A DNA stretch of 64,000 bases from Metopolophium dirhodum (GCF_019925205.1 NC_083568.1:13886393-13950392); one strand, 5' to 3'; shown: positions 26,965 to 39,560, counted from the first letter of the stretch. A program made the numbers and translations. The notes: generated by a model from the sequence alone, not told the origin.

Positions 26965-27161
26965 CTAATAAAAATATTCAGTTTTGATGTTATCAGTTTT
27001 ATGCCTGTACTTCATATGTGTCAACAAGTGAGCTTTCTGTTTTGCTTTATACGAGCACATGTAGCATTTGAATTGCGGCTCTTTACCGCACTCCCAGCGC
27101 TGATGGTTCAACAATGAGCTCTTCAATTTGTAATGACGGCCGCACCTCGTACAGCTTATTG
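26965..27161 (-). CDS. lola: lola alternative terminal exon 1 (closest to the BTB exons), paired zinc fingers
   Basis: Acceptor GTGTGCTTTCCTTAG precedes 27161. Entry is phase 1 (G|CA ATA AGC). Almost no linker: AIS, then finger 1 CTRCGRHYKLKSSLLNHQRW-EC, linker GKEPQFK and finger 2 CYMCSYKAKQKAHLLTHMKYRH, then KTDNIKTEYFY and TAG at 26965-26967. Paralogous to the exon at 24456-24928 (GRHYKLKSSL.NHQ.WECGK.PQF shared) but lacking its long linker. An open frame extending past the acceptor is intron read-through. Confidence 0.94.
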
Positions 27162-27710
27162 CTAAGGAAAGCACACACAACACACATACCACATACAGTT
27201 TCCAGAATAATAATATTTATAATAATAAAAAAAAATTTGGTTTGTAATCTAACCGGACCCAGTTAGTACATCCATGCCCGTTATTAGTTAGAAAAATAAT
27301 TTAGGATATATACAGTAATTCTGAATTTGTTTTTACACAAATAAATGAATAATATAAAATGAATGATTTCATACAAATCAATAATAGCGTAGGTAATACA
27401 AAATATAATTCTTAACTGTGGGTTTAGGAACAAAATGTACACTTTTTATTATACTTTTTTTTTTTGTTTTTTTTGTTTATTTATACTCATAACGTAACAT
27501 GCTAATGATTACTGTGATCATAGATTAAAATTATTATATATGTATTAACATTTTTCAATTTTTACATTTTATTATAATTTTTCTTACAAAATATAAAGAA
27601 ATTAGTGCTAGTCTCCTTAATAAAAAAAAAAATAGAATAAAAATGATACAAAGCCCATATTATAAGATACAAACCACCAAGATTATGTAACAAAAGATAT
27701 AAACAAATAG

Positions 27711-28520
27711 CAAGGCTGGACATTTTTTTAAGTTAAGTAATATAAAATAAGGTAAGTTGAGTTGAGTTGAGTTTTTAAGTTACCCGATAATGTTTTTTAA
27801 CTTTGTTAAATTAATAATTAAATTATAAACTTGAAGCTTATCTAATTAAAAGTAAAAAATTAATGGATAAAAATATAAACTTTATTGACTCAGTTTAAAG
27901 ATTAAATTTTAAATTTTCTATATAGCATACCTATATCAATAGATGAATTTCAGTAATTTTCTAAGCTAGGAGCAATATGGCCTATAGGCCTTCTACATAT
28001 GAATGTTTATAGGGGATGTGTAGAGGGAAGTTGAGTCTCCAGCAAACTCTTCTTCCCCATCCACCAGAGGGGAAATCCAAAGTTGAATCCACCAGTAATT
28101 CTTGAGTAATTACTTGGAACATTTTGTACTTTGGTTATTTTTTATATTATTATACTTTAGTATTTGGGATAATTTACATCTTTATATTCATTGAAAAAAT
28201 TTTCTTTATAAGTTATTATATTTATATTATTATGTGTATATGAGAATTATAAAGTACAAACAGGTAATGAATATTTAATGATTGCACATTTTAGATTTTC
28301 CTATATAATATCTTGCAATTTTTTTTATCACAAATAATATCTCTTAAGCAAATAAAAATATAAATAAATATATTAGTCATATCACAATTTAACTTAATTT
28401 TAAGACTTTTCAAAAACTTGAAGTTAATATGTTGTAAACATTATAAAAGTAACATATTAAGTTAAAGTTAATTCCAAAAATAAGTGATGATTTAATTAAC
28501 TTGTTTATTGCCCAGCCTTG
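27711..28520. mobile_element. hAT-type non-autonomous element with 8-bp target duplication
   Basis: 810 bp. The left end is CAAGGCTGGAC and the right end GCCCAGCCTTG (inverted). Perfect 8-bp direct repeats ACAAATAG flank it at 27703-27710 and 28521-28528. The interior is AT-rich with inverted stretches (TTAAGTTAA words) and no transposase frame. It sits in the lola intron between the optional exon and terminal exon 1. Confidence 0.88.
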
Positions 28521-28539
28521 ACAAATAGTATAAATGGTA

Positions 28540-29750
28540 AATAATTGTTTAAACTTAATAAGTCAAAGACTATTTCTTAACGAATTTGATACAATGTTAA
28601 CCGGGATTCACAACTTTTTCAAAGCAAAATAATAGTATACATGTTTCTATAAAATTTATAACTATATAGAAAATGTCATAATTTATGAAAGGATTGTTAA
28701 TCAAAGTTATTCCATCCAAATTTAAGACATATTATGAATCTTATGAGTAAAAAATATGTAATTTTATTAAAATATAAATATGCATACATGTAAATTGTAA
28801 TATAAAACAATTATATACAAGATAGCGTTTATATTATACTTGGTCATTTACATGACTGATTTATATCATATAAACTCAATAAAAAGTTTCAATAAAAATT
28901 ATTTAAATTTATTTTTTTTTTATATAAATTATATCAAATTTTAATTATTTAGGTATTGAAATAAATAAATATCTTTGACAAGCTTTAAAATTAACTATAA
29001 TATATTTATATTTTATTATTTTTTTTTTTTTTATTATATATGTATATTAGGTTGCCCATATAGCATAATCAGCTCCAACACCAAAGTATTGGGAAGACCC
29101 AATCTTGGATCTAGCCTATTGCCAATCCATTCTATTGTTCTACAACATACCATCAACCCATCTAACTTAAGTAATTTTACTAAAAATATTTTAGCTAGTA
29201 GCGAGTTGAAAATAAATATACCTATATATAAGTATCCGTGATAAATAAATACTTATGGCATAATGGTTTTCCCCATCTTACTAACTTTTAACATAGTTAT
29301 ACTTACTCCATATTTCACCCAGTCATAAGATTTTTAAAATTAAGGTATTATTTATTATAAAAATTATAAGGAAAATTAATAATATATTTATATTTTATAG
29401 TTATTATTGTTCACAAATAATTATAACATTAAAATAATCTCCAGACAAAACACAGATAATACTATTTATATAATTGTCATTGTATGTAATAATACCTTAA
29501 TTTCAATAATTATACCACAATGAATGAATTACTGAGCAGAGAAGTATATGGCTTTATTATGTGTAGATGACAGAGAAAAACATATGGGCAAGAAAATTTA
29601 TTTTTTTCTAGAATTTTGAACTATGTACGTAGTTTGTGAGAAAATTAATTAATTATATAAATAACTATAAATAATCAATATCAATAATAATAGTTCAGGT
29701 ACCGAAACTCCAATAAAAGTTTACATATTATGCCAAATAATTTCAAATAA
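28540..29750. other. lola intron, no feature recognised
   Basis: AT-rich. A less AT-rich island at 29050-29170 stands out from its surroundings but gives no recognisable protein on either strand. It may be a transposon scrap. Confidence 0.35.
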
Positions 29751-29756
29751 AAAAAG

Positions 29757-31310
29757 GTGGGTAAGTGGATGTCGCTCTGCTGTACAGTATGTTACAAGTA
29801 GGTCACTGTAATGGATGGTGTTAAATTTGAATTCAATGATATAATATCATTGTATAAGAAAAACGGTCCGTCAGCCTATCATATTACCAAGTATATTTAA
29901 TGATATTATTGTGAATAAAGTAATTTATATATAACCTATTTATGTGGAACCTTGTTTTAAATTTTTAATCCTTAGCTACAAAATTTGAACATTTTATAAA
30001 TTTTTAACTACAAAATAATTATTACATTTTAAATTTGATAAATTTTGTCAAAATTTGAACTTTAAATGCTTATAAAAAAAAATTGTGCCTATATATTTTC
30101 AATATTTTTCAACTGCTATTGTAACAATATATCAGGAGCCTTGCATTAAATGTTCACGCTTTTCTACCTAACAAATAAAAATTTAATGATATTTATGGAA
30201 AAAAAAAACTAAAAAAATTGAAAACAGACAATGTCCGTAAACAGCTCAAAAAGTGTTAAATTATTTTCAAATTTTTATCGTGTATATAAAATGCTAATAC
30301 AAGCATTCAGTGAAATTTTCAAGTATCTACAGTCATACGTTTTTTTAATTACAACAAAATAAGAAAATTGTTACACGAGAAATCGAGTGAATATCAAATG
30401 TTGTAAAAATATGAATTTCAAATGCTCATAAAAATTTAATTTGACTTTCTTGTAGACATTTTTTTTTTGATAAAGGTAGACAAACTTATGGATAATCTTG
30501 TATTAAATTTTCAAATCTTTGATTTAAAAAGAAAAATTTTTATGAATTCTGAACTCAAAATAATTTGCTAATTTTTGTGATTTTTCCGTATTTTGTCAAT
30601 ATTTGAATTTTAAATGATTATAAATAAAAACTATGAATAAGGATTTTTAATTTTTTTCATCTGTCTTTGAAACAATAGCCTAGAAGCCTTCTATTAAAAT
30701 TTCAACTTTTTTACTCAACAAGATAAAATTTTATTGATATTTATAGAAAAAAAACTAAAAAAAATGGAAATTGACAATGTCTGTAAACAGCTCAAAATAA
30801 GTCAAAATATTTTCAAAATTGTATGGTGTATAGAAAATGCTAATATAAAATGTATACATTCAGTCAAAATTTTATGTCCCTACGGTTATTTTAGAGTTAC
30901 ACCAAAAACCAAAATAGATTTTCTCGAAAACAGATTTTGCGTAAAAATTCCCGTTTTTCCTTAATTTTTCTTTTGTTTTTCGCGTCACTTTTGAAAATTA
31001 CTGGGAAATTTTTTTTGACCTCCCATAGTACCAACTAGATTCACTTTCCTATCAGAAAAGTTACTGTTGAAGAAAATCCAAGCACTTTTACTGTCCTAAA
31101 AGGTGATGACAGACACAAAAAAAAATAAAAAAGAAACACACATCATTATACAGTCAATACATTCATCGCTTCGCTCAGAATCTAAAATGTGTTTTTTATT
31201 ATTAACCATACTATTAGAGTCTTGAGTATACACAGTCGAGTCGCGATAACTCAAACCTTGATAAATCCACTTGTTACCTACTGTATAGCAGAGCGATATC
31301 CACTTCCTAC
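29757..31310. mobile_element. TIR family A element, copy 1 (both ends present)
   Basis: Starts GGTGGGTAAGTGGATGTCGC at about 29757 and ends with the inverted sequence GCGATATCCACTTCCTAC at about 31310, giving terminal inverted repeats of about 40 bp that include CTCTGCTGTACAGTA. The interior shares long tracts with copies at 47481, 49166, 60181 and 62690 (e.g. CTGATAGGAAAGTGAATC, CGCTCAGAATCTAA). No transposase frame was found; the short open frames inside are incidental. It is immediately followed by a truncated TTAA-type MITE. Confidence 0.75.
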
Positions 31311-31312
31311 AC

Positions 31313-31376
31313 AACCAAATCCTATGTCACTTGTGTTAGACAAAGAAAAAAAATCATGGGGTGGAATTCCCTTAAT
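31313..31376. mobile_element. Fragment of TTAA-type MITE
   Basis: 64 bp matching, inverted, the left end of the complete element at 48729-49140 (GGGGTGGAATTCCCTTAA here). Ends in TTAA at 31373-31376; the other end is missing. Confidence 0.6.
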
Positions 31377-31732
31377 ATAATATTTACTATAATAAAATGT
31401 ACATAATTTTTTAATCAGATATTAGTCTTTAAATAAAAGAGTCTATATTAATTAGTTTTAGTTTTGAAATGGGTAAACATAACTATTAATTATTTTTCAC
31501 TAAAAGAATATTTTTGTGTTAAGTATTCATATTGTTTGTTAGTAAAAGATTATAATAATCAATAAAGGTAATATGAAAAACAGATGTTTACTTTTTAAAA
31601 AAACTTTAAACAAAAATAGAATTTATATAAAATATCATTGAATTAAATACATTCATAAAAACAATACTCTTTAATTTATTAGTATGGAAACATTTAAAGA
31701 AAGTACAAGTCCGCAAATCTTAAAATCTAAAT

Positions 31733-31830
31733 GAGCTTAAAGGAAACATTGAAGATCAAGTAGCAAACATTCCAGCTGAAGAATTGCATCAATTGAGCCA
31801 AAGCACAATAAACAGAGTTTAACATTGTCT
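31733..31830 (+). pseudogene. Possible C-terminal scrap of a mariner/Tc1-like transposase
   Basis: The frame reads NLNELKGNIEDQVANIPAEE then LHQLSQSTINRV before a stop. The LKxNI..I..I..E.L.......R pattern is typical of the C-terminal end of IS630/mariner-type transposases. Very short and stop-bounded on both sides. It could be a chance match. Confidence 0.35.
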
Positions 31831-31839
31831 ACAGGCTTT

Positions 31840-33771
31840 TAGTAAACAGATAATTTATAGAAGTATATTAGATGTAAATAATACTAATTGGTATTTATTT
31901 AAATATTCTAATTGTTAGTTCTAACAATTCTAACTATTTAAAAACTAAATTTAACAAGAATTGTTTTTTGTTAACTATCAATATTTAGAGAGAACACCCT
32001 GTATAATACATGTTTACATATTGGTAAGTTTTAATCTTTTGGAAAAACAAGAAATATTTATCAAATAAAGAAATAAGTTAAAATAATAATTAATTATATT
32101 GAACATGTGTTACATCGTATTTCCAAATAATAGAATCGATAATTCATTATAGATGTCTATAGATATATTATTTTCAAAACTACAAGTAATAATAGCAGTA
32201 AAATATATTTCATTAGGTACCTAACATTTATACTGGTCATAAGAAACAAACTTTGTGCTAGTCAAATGGTCAATGATAAACCTGTTATAAGATATCTAAG
32301 AAAGGCCAAAGATAAGAAATGTTTTATTATATCCTGTACAACAAGTGGTGTCAGAAAAAACGTAGTTGCTCATTAAAAAAAAAAAAAATACAAAAACAAA
32401 GAATTCTATTTAACAAATTTTTATCTAGAATTATTTAATATTGATTTCTATGACTTTTTTTTTATATTTCAACTAGATAGAATTTACAAAGAATAAGATT
32501 ATTCCATTATGCCATAGGTTTGTTAGTTGTGAATAAAAAATGCTCCAATACATTAAAACATATTTAGTTTAAAATAGTGTTTGTATTGAATTTTGAGTTC
32601 ACATTATAATTCACAGTAACATTTTACAATACAATTTATAATATGTTATATCTTATAGCTTGTAGTCCACGCGACTAAAATTAAATCTTATATAATAATA
32701 CAACAAATAAAACACATTAGTAGATATTATTTTCTATTATCCATCAGTCGTTAATATTTAGTTGGACTTTAATCACACATAGTGGATCTGTTTGTAATAC
32801 AATTTAAATCATAATCTTGTCTATATTTAAACAGTGTATAAGATAAGAAATGCTAGTAATCTGGTCAAATTCTCAGAGGAAATCTTCACATCGTTATTAA
32901 AATAAATTGTCAGATTTTAATGTAGTATACATAATCGCGCTAGATAACCTTCATTTATCATAATATAATGGTAAAGTGCGCAAGATAAAATATAATTATT
33001 TAAAAAAAAACTTACTTATGTTTACCTGTAATTTCATTTTTTGCTAAAATACAATGATCTAAGAAATAATAAAAAATTGAAGCAAATATATAAATTTCTA
33101 TATAAAAAAGCAACCACAAAACCAAGCTTATACATGCAAATAAAATAAACCATAGGTACTCATAAAATCATGCAAATTGTAATACAGTGTTAGTAGGAAA
33201 ATTGTTGTTAACCAACTTGGAAAGTATAATGTAAAATTCTCAAAAATACATAAAAGTATACTTTGATCATGAAATATTACTTTAGTATGGGTATATACAA
33301 AACTAAACAAAAAAGTATTGAGTCAATTTATCGGGAACATACTTAAATATAAATTTTTTTTTTTGATATTTTATATAAAATTACAAATTACAATTAATTT
33401 AATTTTCAATTTATAAAATATCTAATATTAATAATATAACTATTAAAATGTATTATTCATATTTTTTTAAAAAATTAGCTAGGTTTTTAATGTTTTTTTA
33501 AATTTAATCTCAAATCAATGTATATTTTTAAATAATACAAAGAAATGTTTTGTCATTATATTATATAAATTTATATTTTTTTGTTAATGGGTACTTTTGA
33601 AAAAAATACAAATTTACATGTACCTCATCCACAAAAACATTTTCTTTGTCCCTTATTCATGCATAATGGATACACATTTAATTTTAAAATTAATTATTTT
33701 ATTTTATCCATTTAAAATTTAATTATTTATTGTACGCTTATTTCTACAATTAATATAAATAAAAATCTTAC
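31840..33771. other. lola intron, no feature recognised
   Basis: 1.9 kb of AT-rich sequence upstream (in transcript terms downstream) of the optional exon. I see no finger exon or bounded element. Confidence 0.4.
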
Positions 33772-33852
33772 CTTTACAATCCATTGGTGTATTAACAGTA
33801 CTGGTGCTATCTTGATTAGTTGTGTCTAATTGCCATGAATTTGTTTGAGGCA
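33772..33852 (-). CDS. lola: lola optional constant exon (81 nt, phase 1-1)
   Basis: Internal exon between the second BTB exon and the zinc-finger exons. The acceptor ATTTTAGCAG precedes 33852 and the donor CAAAG|GTAAGATT follows 33772. Coding sequence: VPQTNSWQLDTTNQDSTSTV, then NTPMDCKG, i.e. Asn/Thr/Ser/Gln-rich linker. The length is divisible by three and entry and exit are both phase 1, so inclusion or skipping preserves frame into every finger exon. The tandem acceptor TAGCAG would allow a one-codon variant (exon 33772-33855, one added Ala). No known domain. The splice signals and phase match are the evidence. Confidence 0.8.
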
Positions 33853-34131
33853 CTGCTAAAATATAAATAAAAACACCAAAAGATAAGTAAATATAAAATA
33901 AACCGGCAAGGTTATTATTTAAAAATGTATGGGTACATTTAACTACATGAGTAATACACCATTAGAAAAAATGATATATCCTGAATGATACATTGGATAT
34001 TCTTAGGATACATTTTAATAGAAATTAGAGTAACAACATCTTATTCGTATCATACAACAAATAGAGTTATCTCTTATGTATATTAAATACAATTTTTTAA
34101 AGTGAAATATTATTTATTTTAAGTTATTTAC

Positions 34132-34876
34132 CGGTGTGATTGGTGTCCCCTTGCGAAGTTCCAGGCTGTGATAATTCATTTTCATCAAATTCTTCTTCCT
34201 CCTCTTCTAAAGCCATATCTTCTACACTATCGTCATATGACATTTCTGTCAAACATTCTTGCCGGTCACCAGAAATTGATTCCACTTTTGGTTTAATTAT
34301 CGTATTTTCAGTTGGTTTAAGCACTTCTTTGTCTGGTGAACACGATTTACGGTAAGGTTCTGCTTTAATTACCTTACTAACTGAAGAAGGGATGTTATTA
34401 TTATTATTAGTTGGCGATTTTTCAACTCCCTGAGGTTCAGATTCAGTCATACTATCATCGCCATTATCGGGATGATGATCATCTGATCCATTTGTTCGTT
34501 GTAATTTCCGTTTCTTGCTGGTTGGAGATAAACTACCTTCTCTTGGTCTTGAATATGTACGTACAGTTTCATTTTGGCTCCAAATGGTAGGCGAGTTAGA
34601 ACTAACTGATGATAAAGAAGGTGGTTGTTTTCTATGTTCAAAACGTTTAGATACTGGGTCTTCAAAATCTGAATTATCGCGAACCCCAATACCAGCACTT
34701 TCTGTCAAACCTTTGATTTGAAGAGATTCAGCAGCTTTCAAAAATGTACCAAGTTCTTCTTGAGAAATATTGACTTCACCTCGATACATATAATCCAACA
34801 TTGACTTTAATTCTTGAAATTTGATATCTTTCAAAATTAAGATTGGATGTTTCTCTTGATGTTGACTTAATAAAAC
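34132..34876 (-). CDS. lola: lola constant exon 2: end of BTB domain and acidic linker
   Basis: Acceptor CATTTTGTTTAAG precedes 34876 (phase 0) and the donor ACCG|GTAAATAA follows 34132 (phase 1). 745 nt. The first ~65 codons complete the BTB fold: VLLSQHQEKHPILILKDIKF, LDYMYRGEVNISQEEL, FLKAAESLQIKGLTE. Then come a Ser/Pro-rich linker, the basic SPTSKKRKLQR (nuclear-localisation-like, about residue 115 of the exon), an Asn run, and a strongly acidic stretch (MALEEEEEEFDENEL) before SQPGTSQGDTNHTG. BTB mediates dimerisation and co-repressor contacts of this nuclear transcription factor. Its phase-1 donor is the hub for all alternative finger exons. Confidence 0.97.
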
Positions 34877-35689
34877 CTTAAACAAAATGTAAAAATAATG
34901 TTAACATTTATTGTAACATACTTAGGTATATAATATTTAAGCACAAGTTTAATCAACAAAATATCTTTATAAATATGTCTTTTAATTATTGTTAGAAATT
35001 ACAAATATTACTATAAAAGAAAATGTAGTTCATCAAATAATATTTTTATAAAATTAATAAAAAATAATAGTTTTTATCATGTTAATAGTTTATTGTCACA
35101 AATTTTATATTAAGTGGGTAAGCATGGGTAAGTATCTACTATAATACCTAACCACTAGTCGACCCTACCTAGGCAAATATATTATATAACTATGTAGGGA
35201 TAGATCCCCCTCTCCAAGGTTCTTTATTTTTTACATATTAGTAATAGGTACACGTTTCATCTGCTTTTGATATGTGTTTTCAATATTGACTAGGTAGTTA
35301 TTATTTTTATTTTTTTTGTTGCTATTTTTCTTTATCGTGATTATTGATTCCTCCAGCCATAAATAATATTATTATTTATCACTGATAAGGATAATATAAT
35401 ATAACACGCAATTCGTTTTACAATTGATTTGTACTGTATTTTTGTAAATGATCACACCGTTAACTATACCCATTCCCAGTGTCAGAAATATTGTATAGGT
35501 AAGATGATAACAATACGGTGATAAAATAAAATAAATAATTTAAACTGATTCATAACATTGTTTTATAGTTTAAATAAAAAGTACAATAAAAATGACTTGA
35601 ATTGATTATTTGATATTATCAACTGTCATTGCAAGGGATCTATTGGTTTTACAATAGTGTTCATTTTTTTTTTATCCTGAATACAAAAT

Positions 35690-36123
35690 TTCTACCAGAA
35701 GGTTCTTTGCTTTCAACATATAGTATCTTATCTTTTATAGCAAATTGGATCAAGATGGTACTTTAGAGAGGTCATTTTTCGATTTTTTCAATATTTATTT
35801 AATGACACAAGAAAAACCACCGACAAATTACAAAAAACTGCTAAAAATGGGATTTTAATTTCCAACACTTAGTTTATCACCATAGAAACAAATAAAAATA
35901 ATGATTTAGGTAATTATTTTGTTTTAATTTATAATATTAATTCAACTTACAGGCTATAATAAAATATAATAACAATATCAAATATCCAGACTGACAAACT
36001 GTCTTCGCTCAGAATCGTTTTCCGTATACAATAATATGATATTATTGAATTTAAATTTAATACAATCCATTGTACAGTGACCAACTTGAAACCTACTATA
36101 CAGCAGAGCGACATCCACTTACC
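35690..36123. mobile_element. TIR family A element, copy 2 (degraded, inverted)
   Basis: The right end carries CAGCAGAGCGACATCCACTT (inverted family terminus) and TTCGCTCAGAATCGTTTTCC about 100 bp inside it. The left boundary is uncertain; GGTACTTTAGAGAGGTCA near 35758 matches the family interior. Confidence 0.6.
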
Positions 36124-36595
36124 TGCTTTTTTTAATATTCGTTATTATAATATGGGAGTTGTGAGGCAAAACCCTTACGGCTTATTTTGTAACCATTTTT
36201 TTCATCCCCCTCCATTGAAATATCCTGAGAACGCCTCTGTAGGTATAACTAGGTAATAGAGTGAATATTTTTTTTCAATTAGGCATTATTAGAAAATACA
36301 TTATTCAAACAATTGATAGTCATATCAGAAATTTTTAGAATCAATTGAATACAACAAAGGTTAGGCTATCTATAAGATAGCTCAAATGTTTTTAAGCGAG
36401 TTTTTAAGCAAATAATGAAAATGAAATAGGTACCTACAAGTTGGAAAAAAGAATAGGGATTTTAAAATATACTTAATAATTAAAAATATTTAATAAACAT
36501 AATATATTATTTATTTCCTTAATTAAAAAAAAAAATAGTTACCTGCTATTAGCTATATTGTTTAACATTTATAAAATACCATTACTTAATATTAT

Positions 36596-36833
36596 ACTCT
36601 GTGGCACGAGAGAAGTAATCCGCTACGCGCATGCAGACTGATGGCAGCGACCGTTCCGAGGTCCCGTTTCCCCTCACTTTACAACATGATACATACTAAT
36701 AGTATTACTATATAACATTGCCGACTGTTGACCGTCGTGATCGTGCAACGTCAACATGTCAAATAAGTGGGGGATGTGTGGATTCGACCGCGTTTTGGTC
36801 GGGACACGGGTCACTTCTTTCGTGGCACGGAGT
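36596..36833. mobile_element. GC-rich MITE with about 22-bp inverted ends
   Basis: 238 bp starting ACTCTGTGGCACGAGAGAAG and ending, inverted, with ACTCCGTGCCACGAAAGAAG. The interior (CGTCGTGATCGTGCAACGTC) is far more GC-rich than the intron around it. Confidence 0.7.
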
Positions 36834-39507
36834 ATAGGAACTGAACTACTCTAATTAAGTCTTTTAAAGAGTTTAACTACTGAAAAATTTACTCTAAAAA
36901 AGAGATCATAATAGAAAATTCATTATCATTTTGTAGCTAGGAAGTTTGAGTGTTAGTAGAATTTCTAATACTTAAAATTGTACATCATTAATTATTTCGG
37001 AATAACTTTCACTTTGTGTATTAATATAGAATGAAGTGCCTACCTATGTTAGGATAACGATATAGCCACGTATAGCCAAATTAGTTCATCACCAACATTT
37101 GTTAATTATTGTATAGAAATCAACTAAATAATTAATTAATGCAATGTAAATATCTTTATGTAGATCTTAAATTAATCAGTCTAATATAATTCTATTTTAT
37201 AAATGTTGTGATATATTTATTGGGTATTTCTAGGTTAACCTTAGCAAGACTATTTTAATTTCTATGTGATACTCATCGACATCCGGGGTATCGCAACAAC
37301 CGCAATATCAGGCTTAGGTACCATAACTATCTTTTTGGTTCTTCTGTAAGGTTACCGATTAAATATAATAATATCAGATGTTATTTTTTACCACATTTTA
37401 TTATCATAAATCATGTTCTGTGTATATATATATATATATAATTCTAACCTTAATTTTAAGGTAATGTTTATTTATTTTGTTGGATTAAATATTAGGTTAT
37501 TGTTCTCTTTTGATTTAATACTACCTATATTTTTTAAATTCAATTTAATGTTATATTAGTAATTAGGTAGGTATGAACAACTGACAAGTGGCAACCACCA
37601 AAATAAGATTAGGTGTTATTTTAAAATTTTAAAATGCTTTTATATATTTAATTTAGGTCAGTAACTTGATTCTTATAATCTTTTAAATTAAGGTAGGTAT
37701 GTAATATAGATATTAAAGATTATGTACCTATATTAATAAATTATAAACATTTTGGAAATATTGATTTTTGATATTATGATAGGTAGGTAGTTGATATAAC
37801 CCAAGTACCATTTATTGATTTTGAATGACTCTAAAACTCTAACCAAATTTAATGTTTATACTTAAGTCATTGAAATATAAAATCCTACTTAATAGGTACA
37901 CTACTACATTTAGAAGGTTCATATGGAAAATTTAACTGGGCGCTTAGTAAAACTATTCAAAGAGAATGTACTGGTATGAATATGAAAGCAGAAATTGTGG
38001 AGGGCTTTCAAGAAAGTGAAATCAGAAAGGTATGTCTAGAAGGGTAGGGCTCAGCTAAAAATATTTTAGGAAGCAAGCTTAAAAAAAGGAGAAAGGAAAT
38101 TTATGGAAGAATTAAAAAAAGAAAGATCAATAATGATACTTATTTTTTTATTAGTTTAAATGTTTTTATATTTACATTTTCACTATAATAATTAAAAATT
38201 ATTAATTTTCTAAAATACTTTCAGGTGGATAGTTCAATTAAAATAAAAACAAATGTATATTACTAAATTTATTATCTTAAAATATGTAAGTAATATATTA
38301 TAAAAAAATTGTATATTGTTAAGAATTTATGCAAAATACTTATATATTAACCATTTTAATATGATTAGCTATGTCTTTATATTTATGCCATGTTGATGAC
38401 TACCTAACGTATGTTTAATAAGGAAATACAATTACTTGGTATCAAAGTATCTTTAATAATATGTAATAACAATCAATACTACCTATGACTTTAATCATTT
38501 TATTTTTAATACAAAAATAATTCTGAATAATATTAACAAGTACCTACTTATTTAAGCTATTTTGAATATTTTGATACTTTTACATTAAATATGTATTGTA
38601 CCTACCGGCCTAATCATCTAATATAGTTAGTAAGAAGTACCTAATAAAACTGTATCAAGCAATCAATTAATTTGCTTAAGTTTATCTAAACTGATAAAAT
38701 TAATGTGACTAAGTAGGTAGTACATACATTGTTTATATTTTAAATTACCTATAAAGATACCTACATACAGACTTTTTAAGTATTCTGAGTACAGTATTCG
38801 GAATATTTTTTTAACGTCCAATATTAGTTTTAATATAATTTATAACTAATAGATAGCCAGATAGGTGTGCATTATCGAGATTATAATAATGTTCATTTAT
38901 AAACACAGAATTGAAAAAGATATATTTTTGCTATTGAAATCTAAATCTACTAAAAAAAAGTATTTGGAATACTTTTTGTGAACCTATTCAAAATATGTAT
39001 TTGAAATACTTTTAAAAAGTATTTTACCCAAGTCTACCTAAATAATAATAGGTTTAGGCATAAAAAATGTGTATATTATATTATTGTCAATTATCATATA
39101 ATAGATATCTAGATAAAATTATGTTACATAAATAGTGAACATGAAAATTATTCAATATGGCTAAGAAATTCTATGGACATTTTGTTAAATTTTATCTCAA
39201 TACGTCTGTATTTAATGTTTTCCCCAAGCGAGTACTCGGTTGCCGACTTGTTATCAATTTTACAATACTTACAGTCAAAGTAAAGACATAATATTATCTA
39301 CCAAACCAAGTAGGTACCTACTAATGTGTCTATTCACATTTTATTCTAAGGTGTCAATGGAATATTAATGAAAAAAAGTATGCTAGGTACCTGCCTACAG
39401 GACAAAAAAATAAATACATTTTGTGCATGCCTATACGGATATACTTGATTAATTGGATTATAAATTATTAATATATACGTGCGTGTGCGCGCGTGTATTA
39501 ATTCGTC

Positions 39508-39560
39508 GTTATTATTATTATTATTATTATTATTATCATTATCATCATCGTCATCGTCGT
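39508..39560. repeat. Trinucleotide microsatellite (ATT)n-(ATC)n-(GTC)n
   Basis: Uninterrupted TTA/ATT units passing into ATC and GTC units within lola intron 1. They generate long apparent open frames on both strands. Confidence 0.85.

Noticed and set aside
28975..29241. 88-codon + strand frame
   Set aside because: Less AT-rich patch without motif on either strand; likely a transposon scrap, not enough to call.
30734..30964. 76-codon frame also seen as related frames near 49389-49619
   Set aside because: Both lie inside TIR family A copies, in opposite orientations, and the same stretch is broken in other copies; no known motif.
37907..38130. Possible coding scrap near 37.9-38.1 kb (Lys/Glu-rich)
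   Set aside because: Frame is broken by stops within a short distance and no family is recognisable.
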